From assembly GCF_014164785.1 (NCBI RefSeq), contig NZ_JACJFN010000004.1, positions 186,001 to 250,000 of the forward strand: a stretch of 64,000 nt of DNA, given 5' to 3'. Positions 20,863-32,167 of the stretch are shown one piece after another (position 1 is the stretch's first letter; each line of letters begins with the position of its first letter). This DNA is from Aquipseudomonas guryensis. GTDB lineage: Bacteria; Pseudomonadota; Gammaproteobacteria; Pseudomonadales; Pseudomonadaceae. The position numbers and the translations under genes are program-made. Under the pieces are notes generated by a model that was given only the letters and a program-made list of their open reading frames with translations, had not been told where the DNA came from and ran no database searches.

Positions 20863-21429
20863 TCAGCGATCGGCCAGTAGTTGCTCGCGCAGTTTGTCCG
20901 ACAGGCCCTCGGGGGCCAGCCAGATGCCCAGGTAGGCGCGGGCCAGCTCGGTATTGCTGCTGCGGAAAACCTCGTTTCCATTGCGCTCCAGGGTCAGGCC
21001 CTGTTGGGTCGTGTAGTTCAGGGCGTAACGGTCGCCGGGGCGGATATCGCGGAACGTGGCGTGCAGGGCATCCACCTCAGGTTTCAGTTTCTCCAGCTGG
21101 GCGGCGCTGTGCTGGCGCTCCAGGGTGACCCAGGCGGCCTTGAGCACATCTTCCTTGGCGATGTCGCGGTAGTAATACAGTTCCAGTCGCTGTGCCACGG
21201 GTTGGCTGGCGGCCTGACTCGGGTTGACGCTGGCCTCGGCGTAGAAGGCGGCAGAATAGACATCAGCCCATAGATAGGTGAGCAGTGCCTGGTTCTTGCG
21301 CTCCAGTGGCGTGCCGGCCAACTGATAAGTGCTGCTGAAGCCGGCCTGGTCGAGGATGGGGTTGTCGCTCTTGGCCAGCAAATTGCCGTTGCCGGTGAGC
21401 AGTAGGGTCAATATGAGCAGGTAGCGCAT
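20863..21429 (-). CDS. Secreted chalcone-isomerase-like protein (188 aa)
   Basis: The protein has a Sec signal peptide (YLLILTLLLTGNGNLLA) and a mature domain resembling the bacterial chalcone isomerase-like family, with the typical segments NQALLTYLWADVYSAAFYAE, RLELYYYRDI and a C-terminal YLGIWLAPEGLSDKLREQL. Bacterial members are periplasmic, and most lack known chalcone isomerase activity. Their role is unclear. It lies between the GAPDH terminator and the divergent nqr promoter region and appears monocistronic. In PAO1 I recall an aromatic amino-acid permease at this place, so this gene may mark a local difference. Confidence 0.8.
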   Translation of the reverse strand: MRYLLILTLLLTGNGNLLAKSDNPILDQAGFSSTYQLAGTPLERKNQALLTYLWADVYSAAFYAEASVNPSQAASQPVAQRLELYYYRDIAKEDVLKAAWVTLERQHSAAQLEKLKPEVDALHATFRDIRPGDRYALNYTTQQGLTLERNGNEVFRSSNTELARAYLGIWLAPEGLSDKLREQLLADR

Positions 21430-21539
21430 GGTGCAGGCTCCTCGGAGTTTTAGTGGTTTTCGCTGCTGCTGACCAGGGCGTCAAGTATCCCGCTGTTGCT
21501 TGGTGTTACGACTTGCCGGTCGAAACAGGAACCAGCGGG

Positions 21540-21568
21540 TGGGCACTGCGAGGTTATCTCCTTATAAT
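21540..21568 (+). promoter_or_regulatory. Sigma-70 promoter of the nqr operon
   Basis: A perfect -10 TATAAT (21563-21568) lies 17 nt after TGGGCA (21540-21545, 4 of 6 matches). The predicted leader is about 120 nt long. Confidence 0.65.
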
Positions 21569-21588
21569 TCAACGGATTTTCACTTCGG

Positions 21589-23032
<1,444 letters not shown>

Positions 23033-23035
23033 TCA

Positions 23036-24247
23036 ATGTCTTTGCGTAAATTCCTCGACAAGATCGAGCACAACTTCGAACAGGGCGGCAAGTACGAGAA
23101 GTGGTATGCGCTTTTCGAGGCCATCGATACGTTTTTCTATCGTCCAGGCAGCGTAACCAAGACCACTGCTCACGTGCGTGACGGCATCGACCTCAAACGC
23201 ATGATGATCACCGTCTGGGCCTGCACTTTCCCGGCGATGTTCTTCGGCATGTGGAATATCGGTTTCCAGGCCAACAGCATCATGGCCGGTAACCCCGAGC
23301 TGCTGGCCGCTCAGGATGGCTGGCGTTTCGGCCTGATCGGCATGTTGGCCGGTTTTGACCCGAACAGCCTGTGGGACTGCTTTATCCAGGGCGCGGCATA
23401 TTTCCTGCCGGTGTACCTGACCACCTTCATCGTCGGCGGTTTCTGGGAGGTGCTGTTCGCTTCCATTCGCCGTCACGAGGTCAACGAAGGTTTCTTCGTC
23501 ACCTCCGTGCTGTTCGCCCTGACCCTGCCGCCGGATATTCCTCTATGGCAGGTGGCCCTGGGTATCAGCTTCGGCGTGGTGATCGGTAAGGAAGTGTTTG
23601 GCGGTACCGGCAAGAACTTCCTCAACCCGGCCTTGGTCGGTCGCGCCTTCCTGTTCTTCGCCTACCCGGCGCAGATGTCCGGGGATGCGGTATGGACTGC
23701 GGTGGATGGCTATGCCGGCGCTACTGCATTGTCTGCAGCCGCATCCGGTGGCATCGAGCAGGTCACCGCGAGTGGCCTGTCCTGGTGGAACGCCTTTGTT
23801 GGCTTCGAGCCAGGCTCGATGGGGGAGACCAGCACCTTGGCGATCTTCATTGGCGGAGCCTTCCTGCTGCTGACCAAGATTGCCTCCTGGCGCATCGTCA
23901 GTGGTGTGATGCTGGGCATGATCGCCATGAGTTCGCTGTTCAATGGTATCGGTTCGGACAGCAACCCAATGTTCTCAATGCCCTGGTACTGGCACCTGGT
24001 GGTGGGTGGCTTCGCCTTCGGCATGATTTTCATGGCCACCGACCCGGTATCGGCCTCCATGACCAACACCGGCAAGTGGCTGTTCGGTGCATTGATTGGG
24101 GTGATGGTGGTGCTGATCCGTGTGGTCAACCCGGCTTTCCCGGAAGGCATGATGCTGGCAATCCTGTTCGCCAACCTCTGCGCACCGCTGATCGACCACT
24201 TCGTCGTACAGGCCAACATCAAGCGGAGGATTGCACGCAATGGCTAA
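23036..24247 (+). CDS. nqrB: Na+-translocating NADH:quinone reductase subunit B
   Basis: NqrB (403 aa) is the main membrane subunit and carries covalent FMN, riboflavin and part of the sodium path. About ten hydrophobic segments are visible. The SMGETST stretch near residues 261-267 is the likely threonine-FMN attachment site, with [23 protein letters not shown] earlier as another conserved block. The ribosome binding site AAGGAGG overlaps the end of nqrA. Its last 8 nt overlap the nqrC start. Confidence 0.98.
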   Translation: MSLRKFLDKIEHNFEQGGKYEKWYALFEAIDTFFYRPGSVTKTTAHVRDGIDLKRMMITVWACTFPAMFFGMWNIGFQANSIMAGNPELLAAQDGWRFGLIGMLAGFDPNSLWDCFIQGAAYFLPVYLTTFIVGGFWEVLFASIRRHEVNEGFFVTSVLFALTLPPDIPLWQVALGISFGVVIGKEVFGGTGKNFLNPALVGRAFLFFAYPAQMSGDAVWTAVDGYAGATALSAAASGGIEQVTASGLSWWNAFVGFEPGSMGETSTLAIFIGGAFLLLTKIASWRIVSGVMLGMIAMSSLFNGIGSDSNPMFSMPWYWHLVVGGFAFGMIFMATDPVSASMTNTGKWLFGALIGVMVVLIRVVNPAFPEGMMLAILFANLCAPLIDHFVVQANIKRRIARNG

Positions 24248-25025
24248 GCAAGAATCTACTGCGCGCACCCTTATCGTTGCGTTGCTGGTGTGCCTGGTCT
24301 GCTCGGTATTCGTCGCCGGCGCAGCCGTGGCGCTGAAGCCGACCCAGGTGGAAAACCGCCAGCTGGACAAACAGCGCAGCATCCTGGCGATTGCCGGCTT
24401 GGGCGAAGAGGGTATGTCGGCCAAGGCGATCAAGGCCCTGTATGCCGAGCGTATCAAGGCCCGGGTGGTTGACCTGCAGACCGGCGCCTTCAGTGACGCC
24501 CAGGATGCGGCCAGCTTCGATCCGCTCAAGGCAGCCAAGGATCCGTCGTTGTCCGATGCGCTCCAGGGCGAGCAGGACATTGCCTCGATCAAGCGTCGCG
24601 AGCGTTTCTCCACCGTGTATATGGTGGAAACCGACGGCAAGCTCGACACCTTGATTCTGCCGGTGCGTGGCTATGGCCTGTGGTCGACCCTGTACGGTTT
24701 TATGGCACTCAAGGGTGATCTGAACACCGTGGTCGGCTTCGGCTTCTACCAACACGGCGAGACCCCGGGTCTTGGCGGCGAAGTGGATAACCCGAAGTGG
24801 AAGGCGCTGTGGGCCGGTAAGACCCTGTTCGACGAGCAGGGCGCGCTGGCCGTAGAGATCATCAAAGGCAGTGTCGACGCTACATCACCCAAGGCACAGC
24901 ACCAGGTCGATGGCCTGGCGGGTGCGACCCTGACCAGCAAGGGCGTCAACAACCTGCTGCACTTCTGGCTGGGTGAAAGTGGCTTCGGCCCGTTCCTGGC
25001 CAAACTGCAAAAAGGGGAGGCATAA
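24240..25025 (+). CDS. nqrC: Na+-translocating NADH:quinone reductase subunit C
   Basis: NqrC (261 aa) has one N-terminal membrane anchor ([23 protein letters not shown]) and a periplasmic FMN-binding domain. The flavinylation motif [12 protein letters not shown] places FMN on Thr230. The modification requires ApbE, which is encoded in the same operon. The ATG at 24240 is preceded by GGAGG and overlaps the nqrB stop by 8 nt, suggesting translational coupling. Confidence 0.98.
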   Translation: MAKQESTARTLIVALLVCLVCSVFVAGAAVALKPTQVENRQLDKQRSILAIAGLGEEGMSAKAIKALYAERIKARVVDLQTGAFSDAQDAASFDPLKAAKDPSLSDALQGEQDIASIKRRERFSTVYMVETDGKLDTLILPVRGYGLWSTLYGFMALKGDLNTVVGFGFYQHGETPGLGGEVDNPKWKALWAGKTLFDEQGALAVEIIKGSVDATSPKAQHQVDGLAGATLTSKGVNNLLHFWLGESGFGPFLAKLQKGEA

Positions 25026-25027
25026 GC

Positions 25028-25696
25028 ATGTCGCAACCCACGATCAAGAGCGTGTTGCTCGACCCGATCTTTCACAATAACCCCATCGGCCTGCAGATCC
25101 TCGGGATCTGCTCGGCGCTGGCGGTCACCTCGAACCTCAAGACCGCGCTGGTGATGTCGATTGCGCTGACCCTGGTGACCGGGTTCTCCAACCTGTTCAT
25201 CTCGATGATCCGCAGCCAGATCCCCAGCTCGATCCGCATGATCGTGCAGATGGTGATCATCGCTTCTCTGGTGATCGTGGTCGATCAGGTGCTGAAAGCT
25301 TATGCCTTCAGCCTGGCCAAGCAGCTGTCGGTGTTTGTCGGCCTGATCATCACCAACTGCATCGTCATGGGCCGGGCCGAGGCGTTCGCCATGCAGAACC
25401 CACCGATGCTGTCGTTCTTCGATGGTATCGGTAACGGTCTGGGCTACAGCGCCATGCTGATTGTGCTGGGCATCATTCGCGAACTGTTCGGCGCCGGAAA
25501 ACTGCTCGGCTACAGCGTTCTGCCGACCGTCAGTGACGGTGGCTGGTATCAGCCCAACGGCATGCTGCTGCTGCCGCCTTCGGCGTTCTTCCTGATCGGT
25601 CTGATCATCTGGGCGTTGCGCAGCTGGAAGCCGGAGCAGAAGGAAGCCCCGTCCTTCCGCATGGCGCCGCAGGTTTCGGATAAGGAGGCCTACTGA
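25028..25696 (+). CDS. nqrD: Na+-translocating NADH:quinone reductase subunit D
   Basis: NqrD (222 aa) is an integral membrane subunit with about six transmembrane helices. It is homologous to NqrE and to Rnf subunits, and together with NqrE it holds an iron centre midway in the membrane. The conserved half-repeats [20 protein letters not shown] and [12 protein letters not shown] are visible. A GGGGAGG ribosome binding site precedes the ATG, and the stop codon shares one base with the nqrE start. Confidence 0.97.
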   Translation: MSQPTIKSVLLDPIFHNNPIGLQILGICSALAVTSNLKTALVMSIALTLVTGFSNLFISMIRSQIPSSIRMIVQMVIIASLVIVVDQVLKAYAFSLAKQLSVFVGLIITNCIVMGRAEAFAMQNPPMLSFFDGIGNGLGYSAMLIVLGIIRELFGAGKLLGYSVLPTVSDGGWYQPNGMLLLPPSAFFLIGLIIWALRSWKPEQKEAPSFRMAPQVSDKEAY

Positions 25697-26304
25697 TGGA
25701 GCATTACCTCAGCCTGTTCGTTAAGGCGGTGTTCATCGAGAACATGGCGCTGGCCTTCTTCCTGGGCATGTGCACCTTTATCGCCATTTCCAAGAAAGTG
25801 GAAACCGCCATCGGCCTGGGTATTGCGGTCGTTGTGGTGCAGGCCATCACCGTGCCAGCCAACAACCTGCTGTATACCTACCTGCTCAAGGAAGGTGCGC
25901 TGGCCTGGGCCGGTCTGCCGGACGTCGATCTGAGTTTCCTCGGCCTGCTCAGCTACATCGGGGTGATCGCCGCCATCGTGCAGATCCTCGAGATGCTGCT
26001 CGATAAGTATGTGCCCAGCCTTTACAACGCGCTCGGTGTGTTCCTGCCTTTGATCACCGTGAACTGCGCCATCATGGCCGGTTCGCTGTTCATGGTGGAG
26101 CGCGACTACAACCTGGCCGAGAGCGTGACCTACGGCCTGGGCTCCGGCTTCTCCTGGGCCCTGGCTATTGCGCTGCTGGCTGGCATTCGCGAGAAGCTCA
26201 AGTACAGCGATGTACCGGATGGCCTGCAGGGCCTGGGCATCACCTTCATCACCATCGGTCTGATGTCGTTGGGCTTCATGTCCTTCGGCGGCATTCAGCT
26301 CTAA
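25696..26304 (+). CDS. nqrE: Na+-translocating NADH:quinone reductase subunit E
   Basis: NqrE (202 aa) is a six-helix membrane subunit paired with NqrD in an inverted topology. The sequence shows [19 protein letters not shown] near the start and the conserved [22 protein letters not shown] with a Cys used for the intramembrane iron centre. Translation is coupled to nqrD through a TGATG overlap, with AAGGAGG just upstream. Confidence 0.97.
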   Translation: MEHYLSLFVKAVFIENMALAFFLGMCTFIAISKKVETAIGLGIAVVVVQAITVPANNLLYTYLLKEGALAWAGLPDVDLSFLGLLSYIGVIAAIVQILEMLLDKYVPSLYNALGVFLPLITVNCAIMAGSLFMVERDYNLAESVTYGLGSGFSWALAIALLAGIREKLKYSDVPDGLQGLGITFITIGLMSLGFMSFGGIQL

Positions 26305-26314
26305 GGAGAACCAG

Positions 26315-27538
26315 ATGGGTTTTGAAATTTCCCTGGCCATCGGCATGTTCACCGCCATCGTCCTGGCACTGGTGGTGATCATCCTGGCGGCGCGCGCCAA
26401 GCTGGTTTCCAGCGGCGACGTCAACATTGTCATCAATGGTGAAAAAACCATTACCGTTCCAGCCGGGGGCAAGCTGTTGCAGACCCTGGCGGCGAACAAT
26501 GTGTTCCTCTCCTCGGCGTGCGGTGGCGGCGGTACCTGCGCCCAGTGCAAGTGCGTGGTCGAGTCGGGCGGTGGCGAAATGTTGCCGACCGAGGAGTCGC
26601 ACTTCACCAAGCGTGAGGCCAAGGCTGGCTGGCGCCTGTCGTGCCAGACGCCGGTCAAGCAGGACATGCACATCGAAGTGTCGGAAGAAGTGTTCGGCGT
26701 GAAGAAGTGGGAATGCACGGTGGAGTCCAACCCCAACGTCGCCACCTTCATCAAGGAGCTGACCCTGCGTCTGCCGGAAGGCGAGAGCGTGGACTTCCGC
26801 GCCGGTGGCTATGTGCAGCTGGAATGCCCGCCGCACGAAGTGCACTACAAGGACTTTGATATCCAGCCCGAGTATCGCGGCGACTGGGACAAGTTCAACC
26901 AGTGGAAGTACGTGTCCAAGGTCGACGAGACGGTGATTCGTGCCTACTCCATGGCCAACTACCCGGACGAGAAGGGTCTGGTCAAGTTCAACATCCGTAT
27001 CGCCTCGCCGCCGCCGGGCAAGGATCATTTGCCGCCAGGCCAGATGTCGTCCTGGGTGTTCAACCTCAAGCCGGGTGACAAGGTCACCGTCTATGGTCCG
27101 TTCGGTGAGTTCTTCGCCAAGGACACCGATGCCGAGATGATCTTCATCGGCGGTGGTGCCGGTATGGCGCCGATGCGTTCGCATATCTTCGACCAGCTCA
27201 AGCGCCTCGGTTCCAAGCGCAAGATCAGCTTCTGGTACGGTGCGCGTTCGCTGCGTGAAGCCTTTTATGTCGAGGAATACGACAAGCTGCAGGCGGAAAA
27301 CCCGAACTTCCAGTGGCACCTGGCGCTGTCCGATCCGCAGCAGGAAGACAACTGGGCCGGCCTCAAGGGCTTTATCCATAACGTGCTGTTTGAAAATTAC
27401 CTGAAGGATCATCCGGCACCGGAAGACTGCGAGTTCTACATGTGCGGCCCGCCCATGATGAACGCTGCGGTGATCAAGATGCTGCTGGACCTGGGTGTCG
27501 AGCGCGAAAATATCCTGCTGGACGATTTTGGTGGCTAA
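26315..27538 (+). CDS. nqrF: Na+-translocating NADH:quinone reductase subunit F
   Basis: NqrF (407 aa) is the NADH-oxidising entry subunit. An N-terminal transmembrane helix (about residues 5-27) is followed by a 2Fe-2S ferredoxin domain with the cysteine pattern [12 protein letters not shown] and a further Cys in RLSCQTP. The FAD-binding segment [11 protein letters not shown] and the NADH-binding segments [13 protein letters not shown] and [13 protein letters not shown] come next. AAGGAGA precedes the start. The last 8 nt overlap the apbE start. Confidence 0.98.
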   Translation: MGFEISLAIGMFTAIVLALVVIILAARAKLVSSGDVNIVINGEKTITVPAGGKLLQTLAANNVFLSSACGGGGTCAQCKCVVESGGGEMLPTEESHFTKREAKAGWRLSCQTPVKQDMHIEVSEEVFGVKKWECTVESNPNVATFIKELTLRLPEGESVDFRAGGYVQLECPPHEVHYKDFDIQPEYRGDWDKFNQWKYVSKVDETVIRAYSMANYPDEKGLVKFNIRIASPPPGKDHLPPGQMSSWVFNLKPGDKVTVYGPFGEFFAKDTDAEMIFIGGGAGMAPMRSHIFDQLKRLGSKRKISFWYGARSLREAFYVEEYDKLQAENPNFQWHLALSDPQQEDNWAGLKGFIHNVLFENYLKDHPAPEDCEFYMCGPPMMNAAVIKMLLDLGVERENILLDDFGG

Positions 27539-28541
27539 AACGGCGTTATGCCTGCTGCTGGCCAGCGTTCTGCTGGCCGGTTGCGGCGAGAAGATCGAGG
27601 AGTTCGGCGGCCCGACCATGGGCAGCCACTACTCGTTGAAATACCTGGCGGGTGAGGGCAGTCCCGAGCCTGCCGCCCTCAAGGCTGAGGTAGAGAATCT
27701 GCTGACTCAAGTCGACCAGCAGATGTCTACCTGGCGCAGTGATTCCGAGCTTTCCGAATTCAATCGCCTGCCGGCCGGCAGCTGCCGCGTCATGCCCGAT
27801 GCGGTGCTGACCTTGGTGCGTGCCGGCGAGCAGTTGTCCCGTGACAGCGATGGCGCTTTCGATCTGACGGTGTCGCCCTTGCTCGAACTCTGGGGCTTCG
27901 GCCCGCAGTCGCGCGGTGAGCGGGTGCCCACGGTCGACGAGATTGCTGCGGTGCAGGCCAATGTGGGACACCGGCACGTGCGTATCGACGGGCAGCAGCT
28001 GTGCAAGTCTGCTGCGGTGCACCTGGACTTCAACAGTATCGCGGCTGGCTATACGGTCGATCTGATCGCGGCACGCCTGGCTGAGCGCGGCGTATCCAGC
28101 TATCTGCTGGATGTCACCGGTGAGATCCGCGCGGCCGGGCACAAACCCGATGGCTCGCCCTGGCGTATTGCTATCGAGGCGCCGCGCGATGATCAGCAGG
28201 TCGCGCAGAAGGTGCTGGAGCTGGATGGCCTCGGCGTTTCCACCTCTGGCGACTACCGTAATTATTTTGAACGCGATGGCCAGCGCTACTCGCACACTAT
28301 CGATCCGAAGACGGGCGCGCCGATCACCCATCGCCTGGCAGCGGTGACCGTGGTCGATTCCTCCACTCTGCGCGCTGACGGACTATCGACTTTACTCATG
28401 GTATTGGGGCCGGAGCACGGCTTTGCTTATGCCGAGCAGGCAGGCATCGCCGCGTTTTTCGTCACCCGTACCGACAAGGGCTTTGCCACTCGGGCGACGC
28501 CTGCCTTCGAGCGCCGTTTCGGCGAAGGAGTGAAACCATGA
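27531..28541 (+). CDS. apbE: FAD:protein FMN transferase ApbE (lipoprotein)
   Basis: ApbE (336 aa) attaches FMN to threonines of NqrB and NqrC. It is a periplasmic lipoprotein. The sequence starts with a signal peptide ending in the lipobox LLAGC (Cys18). The FAD-binding start [14 protein letters not shown] and the metal-binding region [24 protein letters not shown] are present. I chose the GTG at 27531, which overlaps the nqrF stop by 8 nt and gives a compact signal peptide. A longer in-frame start inside nqrF would spoil it. nqrM overlaps the end by 4 nt. Confidence 0.95.
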   Translation: MAKTALCLLLASVLLAGCGEKIEEFGGPTMGSHYSLKYLAGEGSPEPAALKAEVENLLTQVDQQMSTWRSDSELSEFNRLPAGSCRVMPDAVLTLVRAGEQLSRDSDGAFDLTVSPLLELWGFGPQSRGERVPTVDEIAAVQANVGHRHVRIDGQQLCKSAAVHLDFNSIAAGYTVDLIAARLAERGVSSYLLDVTGEIRAAGHKPDGSPWRIAIEAPRDDQQVAQKVLELDGLGVSTSGDYRNYFERDGQRYSHTIDPKTGAPITHRLAAVTVVDSSTLRADGLSTLLMVLGPEHGFAYAEQAGIAAFFVTRTDKGFATRATPAFERRFGEGVKP

Positions 28542-28771
28542 CCTGGTTACTGGTGTTTGTCGTCATGCTGCTGGTGGTGCTGGGCATGGCCGTTGGCGTG
28601 ATCATGGGACGCAAGCCGATTGCCGGCTCCTGTGGCGGCATCGCAGCCCTGGGCATCGAGAAAGAGTGTTCGATCTGTGGTGGCAGCCGCGAGAAGTGTG
28701 AAGAAGTGAATCGCGACAAGTCGGACGATGTAGTGGATACAAAGCTCGCCTACGACGCGACCAAGCGCTAA
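28538..28771 (+). CDS. nqrM: NQR maturation protein NqrM
   Basis: NqrM (77 aa, formerly DUF539) is needed for iron delivery to the NqrD/E intramembrane centre. It has one transmembrane helix (LLVFVVMLLVVLGMAVGVIMG) followed by the conserved cysteines in SCGGIAALG, ECSICGG and KCEE. Its ATG overlaps the apbE stop (ATGA). It is the last gene of the operon. No clear terminator follows before sthA. Confidence 0.95.
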   Translation: MTWLLVFVVMLLVVLGMAVGVIMGRKPIAGSCGGIAALGIEKECSICGGSREKCEEVNRDKSDDVVDTKLAYDATKR

Positions 28772-28846
28772 TGTGCAGCGCAAATCGGCATGGCTAAGCT
28801 GTGTCGTGGATCAAAAGTGCCGTGGCCATGGGGTGTCACGGTACCT

Positions 28847-28869
28847 TCAGGGCGCCGCTGGCGCCCTGA
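28847..28869 (+). other. Strong hairpin upstream of sthA
   Basis: A perfect 10-bp stem (TCAGGGCGCC / GGCGCCCTGA, loop GCT) ends 21 nt before the sthA start codon. No T-tract follows. It could be a weak terminator of nqr, a regulator-binding dyad or an RNA hairpin in the sthA leader. Confidence 0.5.
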
Positions 28870-28890
28870 GCAGTTCTGATAGGAGTAAGC

Positions 28891-30285
28891 ATGGCGGTCT
28901 ACAACTACGATGTGGTGGTGTTGGGTTCCGGCCCGGCGGGTGAAGGCGCGGCAATGAACGCGGCCAAGGCTGGGCGCAAGGTAGCGGTGGTCGACAACCG
29001 CCCGCTGGTTGGCGGCAACTGCACCCACCTCGGCACTATCCCGTCCAAGGCCCTGCGCCACTCGGTGCGGCAGATCATGCAGTACAACACCAATCCGCTG
29101 TTCCGCCAGATCGGCGAGCCGCGCTGGTTCTCCTTCCCCGACGTGCTGAAAAGCGCCGAGCGGGTGATTTCCAAGCAAGTCGCCTCGCGTACCGGCTACT
29201 ACGCGCGCAACCGCACCGACGTGTTTTTCGGCACGGCCAGTTTCGCTGACGAGCAGACGGTCGAAGTGGTCTGCCCGAGTGGCGTGGTCGAGAAACTGGT
29301 GGCCAAACAGATCGTCATCGCCACCGGCTCGCGGCCCTATCGCCCGGCGGACGTGGACTTCCATCATCCGCGTATCTACGACAGCGACACCATCCTCAGC
29401 CTGACCCATACACCGCGCCGCATCATCATCTACGGCGCCGGGGTAATCGGTTCCGAGTACGCCTCGATCTTCAGTGGCCTCGGCGTGCTGGTCGACCTGA
29501 TCGACAACCGCGATCAGTTGCTCAGCTTCCTCGATGACGAGATTTCTGACGCCCTCAGCTACCACCTGCGCACCAACAACGTACTGATTCGCCACAACGA
29601 AGAGTACGAGCGCATTGAGGGGCTGGAAAACGGCGTGATCCTCCATCTCAAGTCGGGCAAGAAGATCAAGGCCGACGCCTTCCTCTGGTGTAACGGCCGT
29701 ACCGGCAACACCGACAAGCTGGGTTTGGAGAACATCGGTATCAAGGTCAACAGCCGTGGCCAGATCGACGTCGATCAGCAGTACCGCACGCAGGTGAGCA
29801 ACATCTTCGCCGCCGGCGACGTGATCGGCTGGCCGAGCCTGGCCAGTGCCGCTTACGACCAGGGCCGCTCGGCTGCTGGCAGCGCGGTGGAAAATGACAG
29901 CTGGCGCTTCGTCGATGACGTGCCGACCGGCATTTACACCATTCCGGAGATCAGCTCGATCGGCAAGAACGAGAAGGAACTGACCCAGGCCAAGATTCCC
30001 TATGAAGTGGGCAAGGCCTTCTTCAAGGGCATGGCGCGGGCGCAGATTTCCCACGAACCGGTGGGCATGCTTAAGATCCTGTTCCATCGCGAGACCCTGG
30101 AAATCCTCGGCGTGCACTGCTTCGGCTACCAGGCCTCGGAGATCGTCCATATCGGCCAGGCGATCATGAACCAGAAGGGCGAGGCGAACAGCATCAAGTA
30201 CTTCGTCAACACCACTTTCAACTACCCGACCATGGCCGAAGCCTATCGGGTGGCGGCATTCGATGGCCTCAACCGGCTTTTTTGA
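28891..30285 (+). CDS. sthA: Soluble pyridine nucleotide transhydrogenase
   Basis: SthA (464 aa) is a soluble FAD flavoprotein that exchanges reducing equivalents between NADPH and NAD+. It belongs to the disulfide reductase family, as shown by the FAD motif [21 protein letters not shown], the second nucleotide motif [21 protein letters not shown] and [10 protein letters not shown]. The redox disulfide of relatives is absent: [13 protein letters not shown] retains only the first Cys and has Thr and Gly where CVNVGC-type enzymes continue. This is typical of SthA. The ribosome binding site is AGGAG. Confidence 0.97.
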   Translation: MAVYNYDVVVLGSGPAGEGAAMNAAKAGRKVAVVDNRPLVGGNCTHLGTIPSKALRHSVRQIMQYNTNPLFRQIGEPRWFSFPDVLKSAERVISKQVASRTGYYARNRTDVFFGTASFADEQTVEVVCPSGVVEKLVAKQIVIATGSRPYRPADVDFHHPRIYDSDTILSLTHTPRRIIIYGAGVIGSEYASIFSGLGVLVDLIDNRDQLLSFLDDEISDALSYHLRTNNVLIRHNEEYERIEGLENGVILHLKSGKKIKADAFLWCNGRTGNTDKLGLENIGIKVNSRGQIDVDQQYRTQVSNIFAAGDVIGWPSLASAAYDQGRSAAGSAVENDSWRFVDDVPTGIYTIPEISSIGKNEKELTQAKIPYEVGKAFFKGMARAQISHEPVGMLKILFHRETLEILGVHCFGYQASEIVHIGQAIMNQKGEANSIKYFVNTTFNYPTMAEAYRVAAFDGLNRLF

Positions 30286-30389
30286 GCGGCTCCGACCGGT
30301 GGCCTGAGCCGGTCGGGGTAGATCCCTTCAGCGATTCCCGCGAGTGGCGCTGGCCGAACCGGGAGAGCTTCTGACCAGGCGTGATGCGT

Positions 30390-30418
30390 AAAAAACCGGC
30401 CCTTGTGGCCGGTTTTTT
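30390..30418. terminator. Bidirectional terminator after sthA
   Basis: A 12-bp stem (AAAAAACCGGCC / GGCCGGTTTTTT, loop CTTGT) is flanked by A- and T-tracts, between convergent sthA and glpQ. A second hairpin without T-tract (CCGACCGG / CCGGTCGG, 30292-30316) lies closer to the sthA stop. Confidence 0.93.
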
Positions 30419-30432
30419 ATTGCCTCGCAGCC

Positions 30433-30456
30433 CGTAGCCCGGATGCAATCCGGGAT
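30433..30456. repeat. REP-like palindromic repeat
   Basis: The 24-nt element GTAGCCCGGATGCAATCC plus GGGAT contains the palindrome CCCGGAT-GCA-ATCCGGG (30438-30454). I recall this unit as a common extragenic repeat in Pseudomonas and related gammaproteobacteria. Only one copy is seen in this window. Confidence 0.6.
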
Positions 30457-30474
30457 GGCTGGCGACTCGACCAC

Positions 30475-31194
30475 CTAACGTTTCAGCGTATTGACCGCCA
30501 GCCCGGGGAAGTCGGTGATGATGCTGTCCACGCCGAAGTCGGCCAGGCGGCGCATCAGCGCAGCATCGTTTACCGTCCACACCGATACGTGCAGCCCAGC
30601 TTTCTGCGCCTTGGCCAGACGCTCCGGGGTGCACAGGGTCCAGTTCAGCGCGAGCATCGAGCAGCCATGGTGGGCGGCGACCTTGAGCGGGTCGAGCCAG
30701 TTGTACTCGGCGACCAGGCCGCGCGACAGTTCCGGGGCCAGGCGCTTGAGCGCGCGCAGGACTTCGCGCGAACTGCTGGTCACGGTGATGCGCTCCTTGA
30801 TGGCGAAACGCTCGGCCAGCGCCTGGATCGCCAGTACCGTACGCGCGGCGCGTACCCGCGAGGCGCTTTTGACTTCCAGTTGCCAGTGCTCGAAGTCGCA
30901 TTGCTCGAACAGCTGCTCCAGGGTCGGGATCGGGCAGGGGGTCTTCCAGCCCGGACCACCCTGGCGCGCGTCGTAGCCGAGCAGTTCGGCGGCGTCATGC
31001 TCGACTACCTTGCCGCGGCGGCCGGTGGTGCGTTTCAGGGTCGGGTCGTGGATCACCATCAGTTGGCCATCGCGCGACAGGTGCAAGTCCAGTTCGCAGC
31101 GTTTCACCCCGTGGCCGAGGCAACGCTGGAAGCTGGCGAGGGTATTTTCCGGTGCTTCGCCCTTGGCACCGCGGTGGCCGTAGATAAGGGTCAC
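30475..31194 (-). CDS. Cytoplasmic glycerophosphodiester phosphodiesterase
   Basis: This GDPD-family enzyme (239 aa) hydrolyses glycerophosphodiesters to glycerol-3-phosphate and an alcohol. The catalytic and metal-binding pattern is visible in YGHRGAKGEAPENTLASF, CELDLHLSRDGQLMVIHDPTLKRTT and the later LEVKS. There is no signal peptide, which makes it the cytosolic (UgpQ-like) type. The GTG start is preceded by AAGGAA and overlaps the stop of the upstream gene by 4 nt. Two other minus-strand genes are coupled in the same way. Confidence 0.93.
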   Translation of the reverse strand: MTLIYGHRGAKGEAPENTLASFQRCLGHGVKRCELDLHLSRDGQLMVIHDPTLKRTTGRRGKVVEHDAAELLGYDARQGGPGWKTPCPIPTLEQLFEQCDFEHWQLEVKSASRVRAARTVLAIQALAERFAIKERITVTSSSREVLRALKRLAPELSRGLVAEYNWLDPLKVAAHHGCSMLALNWTLCTPERLAKAQKAGLHVSVWTVNDAALMRRLADFGVDSIITDFPGLAVNTLKR

Positions 31195-31502
31195 TGTTGT
31201 TCCTTGGGAAGGGGGTGGCGGGGCTGATGATGAGTCACGCTGTTGACCACGTGATCGTATTCGAAATACACGCTGAACTCGCGGTAGTCCCAGCGCGTGA
31301 TCGGCGGTTGGCCGACTGGCGCGTGCTCCTCGTCGGCTAGGCCAAAACGCTCCAGTACCGCGCGTTGCGACTGGCCACGCTGGGGCAGTTCGATAGCGCT
31401 CGTGCCTTGCTGGCCAAGCGGAATCTCGATGGTTTCGGCGGCGGCTGGTAGAGCCAAGCTGCAGGCAAGCAGAGCAGTCAGGTACGGCAGACGTGGCCTC
31501 AT
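31191..31502 (-). CDS. Small secreted hypothetical protein (103 aa)
   Basis: A Sec signal peptide (LTALLACSLALPAAAE) precedes a small mature protein with the segments GQSQRAVLERFGLADEEHAPVGQPPITRWDYREFSVYFEYDHVV. The pattern of a lost-fork residue plus W-x-Y-x-x-F-S-V-Y-F is reminiscent of small periplasmic BamE-like folds, but I cannot assign it to that family. It is translationally coupled on both sides by 4-nt overlaps with the PilZ-type gene and the phosphodiesterase gene. Confidence 0.8.
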   Translation of the reverse strand: MRPRLPYLTALLACSLALPAAAETIEIPLGQQGTSAIELPQRGQSQRAVLERFGLADEEHAPVGQPPITRWDYREFSVYFEYDHVVNSVTHHQPRHPLPKEQQ

Positions 31503-32074
31503 CGTGGCAGCTCGCGGGCTAGGCGGCGCTGTTGCGCCTGCTTCTGCAGAATGTGCCGGGCCAGTAGCTGGCGTTGGGCATCGGTCAGGGCTTCGAATTC
31601 GGTGCCGATCTCGAACTGACCATCGTCGCGGGCCTGGCAGTGCATGACCCTGGCCCGCAGCAGCAGGCCTAGAGCCTGCGGCATCAGCACCATCTTCAAG
31701 GCCAGGTGGCTGCCGGCCGCTACCGCTTGTGGATGATTGAAGCTGATGCCGCCCTCCGACAGCGAGACCCGGCGCGGTACGCCGATATCGCGCAGCAGGC
31801 TCTGCGCCAGCGCCTGGCCGAGCAGATCGATGCGCTTGTTCATCACTTTCAGGTAGTTGGCCAGGGTGCGGTCGCGTTCGCTGATATGCCGCAGCAGATG
31901 CTGCGATTCGAAGTCCATCAGGTGCAGGTCGCTGAGCAGATTGAACAGCGGCGAGGCGTCGTGCAATGCGTCACTGGCCAGGGCCTGAGGCCCGGACAAC
32001 AGGCTGAAATCCAGTGCGATCGTGTCATCGATACGGTAGTATTCGCGGCGATCATCAGCGTCTTGATACGACAT
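31499..32074 (-). CDS. PilZ-type domain protein (191 aa)
   Basis: The N terminus DDRREYYRIDDTIALDF looks like the arginine motif of PilZ domains. The segment RVSLSEGGISFNHP resembles the second c-di-GMP motif (D/N-x-S-x-x-G), with the first acidic/Asn residue replaced by Ser. A helical insertion of about 80 residues lies between the two motifs. C-di-GMP binding is therefore possible but not certain. No membrane segment is visible. It is the first gene of a three-gene minus-strand unit and overlaps the next gene by 4 nt. Confidence 0.7.
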   Translation of the reverse strand: MSYQDADDRREYYRIDDTIALDFSLLSGPQALASDALHDASPLFNLLSDLHLMDFESQHLLRHISERDRTLANYLKVMNKRIDLLGQALAQSLLRDIGVPRRVSLSEGGISFNHPQAVAAGSHLALKMVLMPQALGLLLRARVMHCQARDDGQFEIGTEFEALTDAQRQLLARHILQKQAQQRRLARELPR

Positions 32075-32167
32075 GGCGAACCCATGGCAGCAGTGGTGGT
32101 CTGAGTGTAAAGCTGCTCGCCAAGCCCCGCCACAAGGACGTTCCTTCTTTCGCCAGCGAACCCATAC

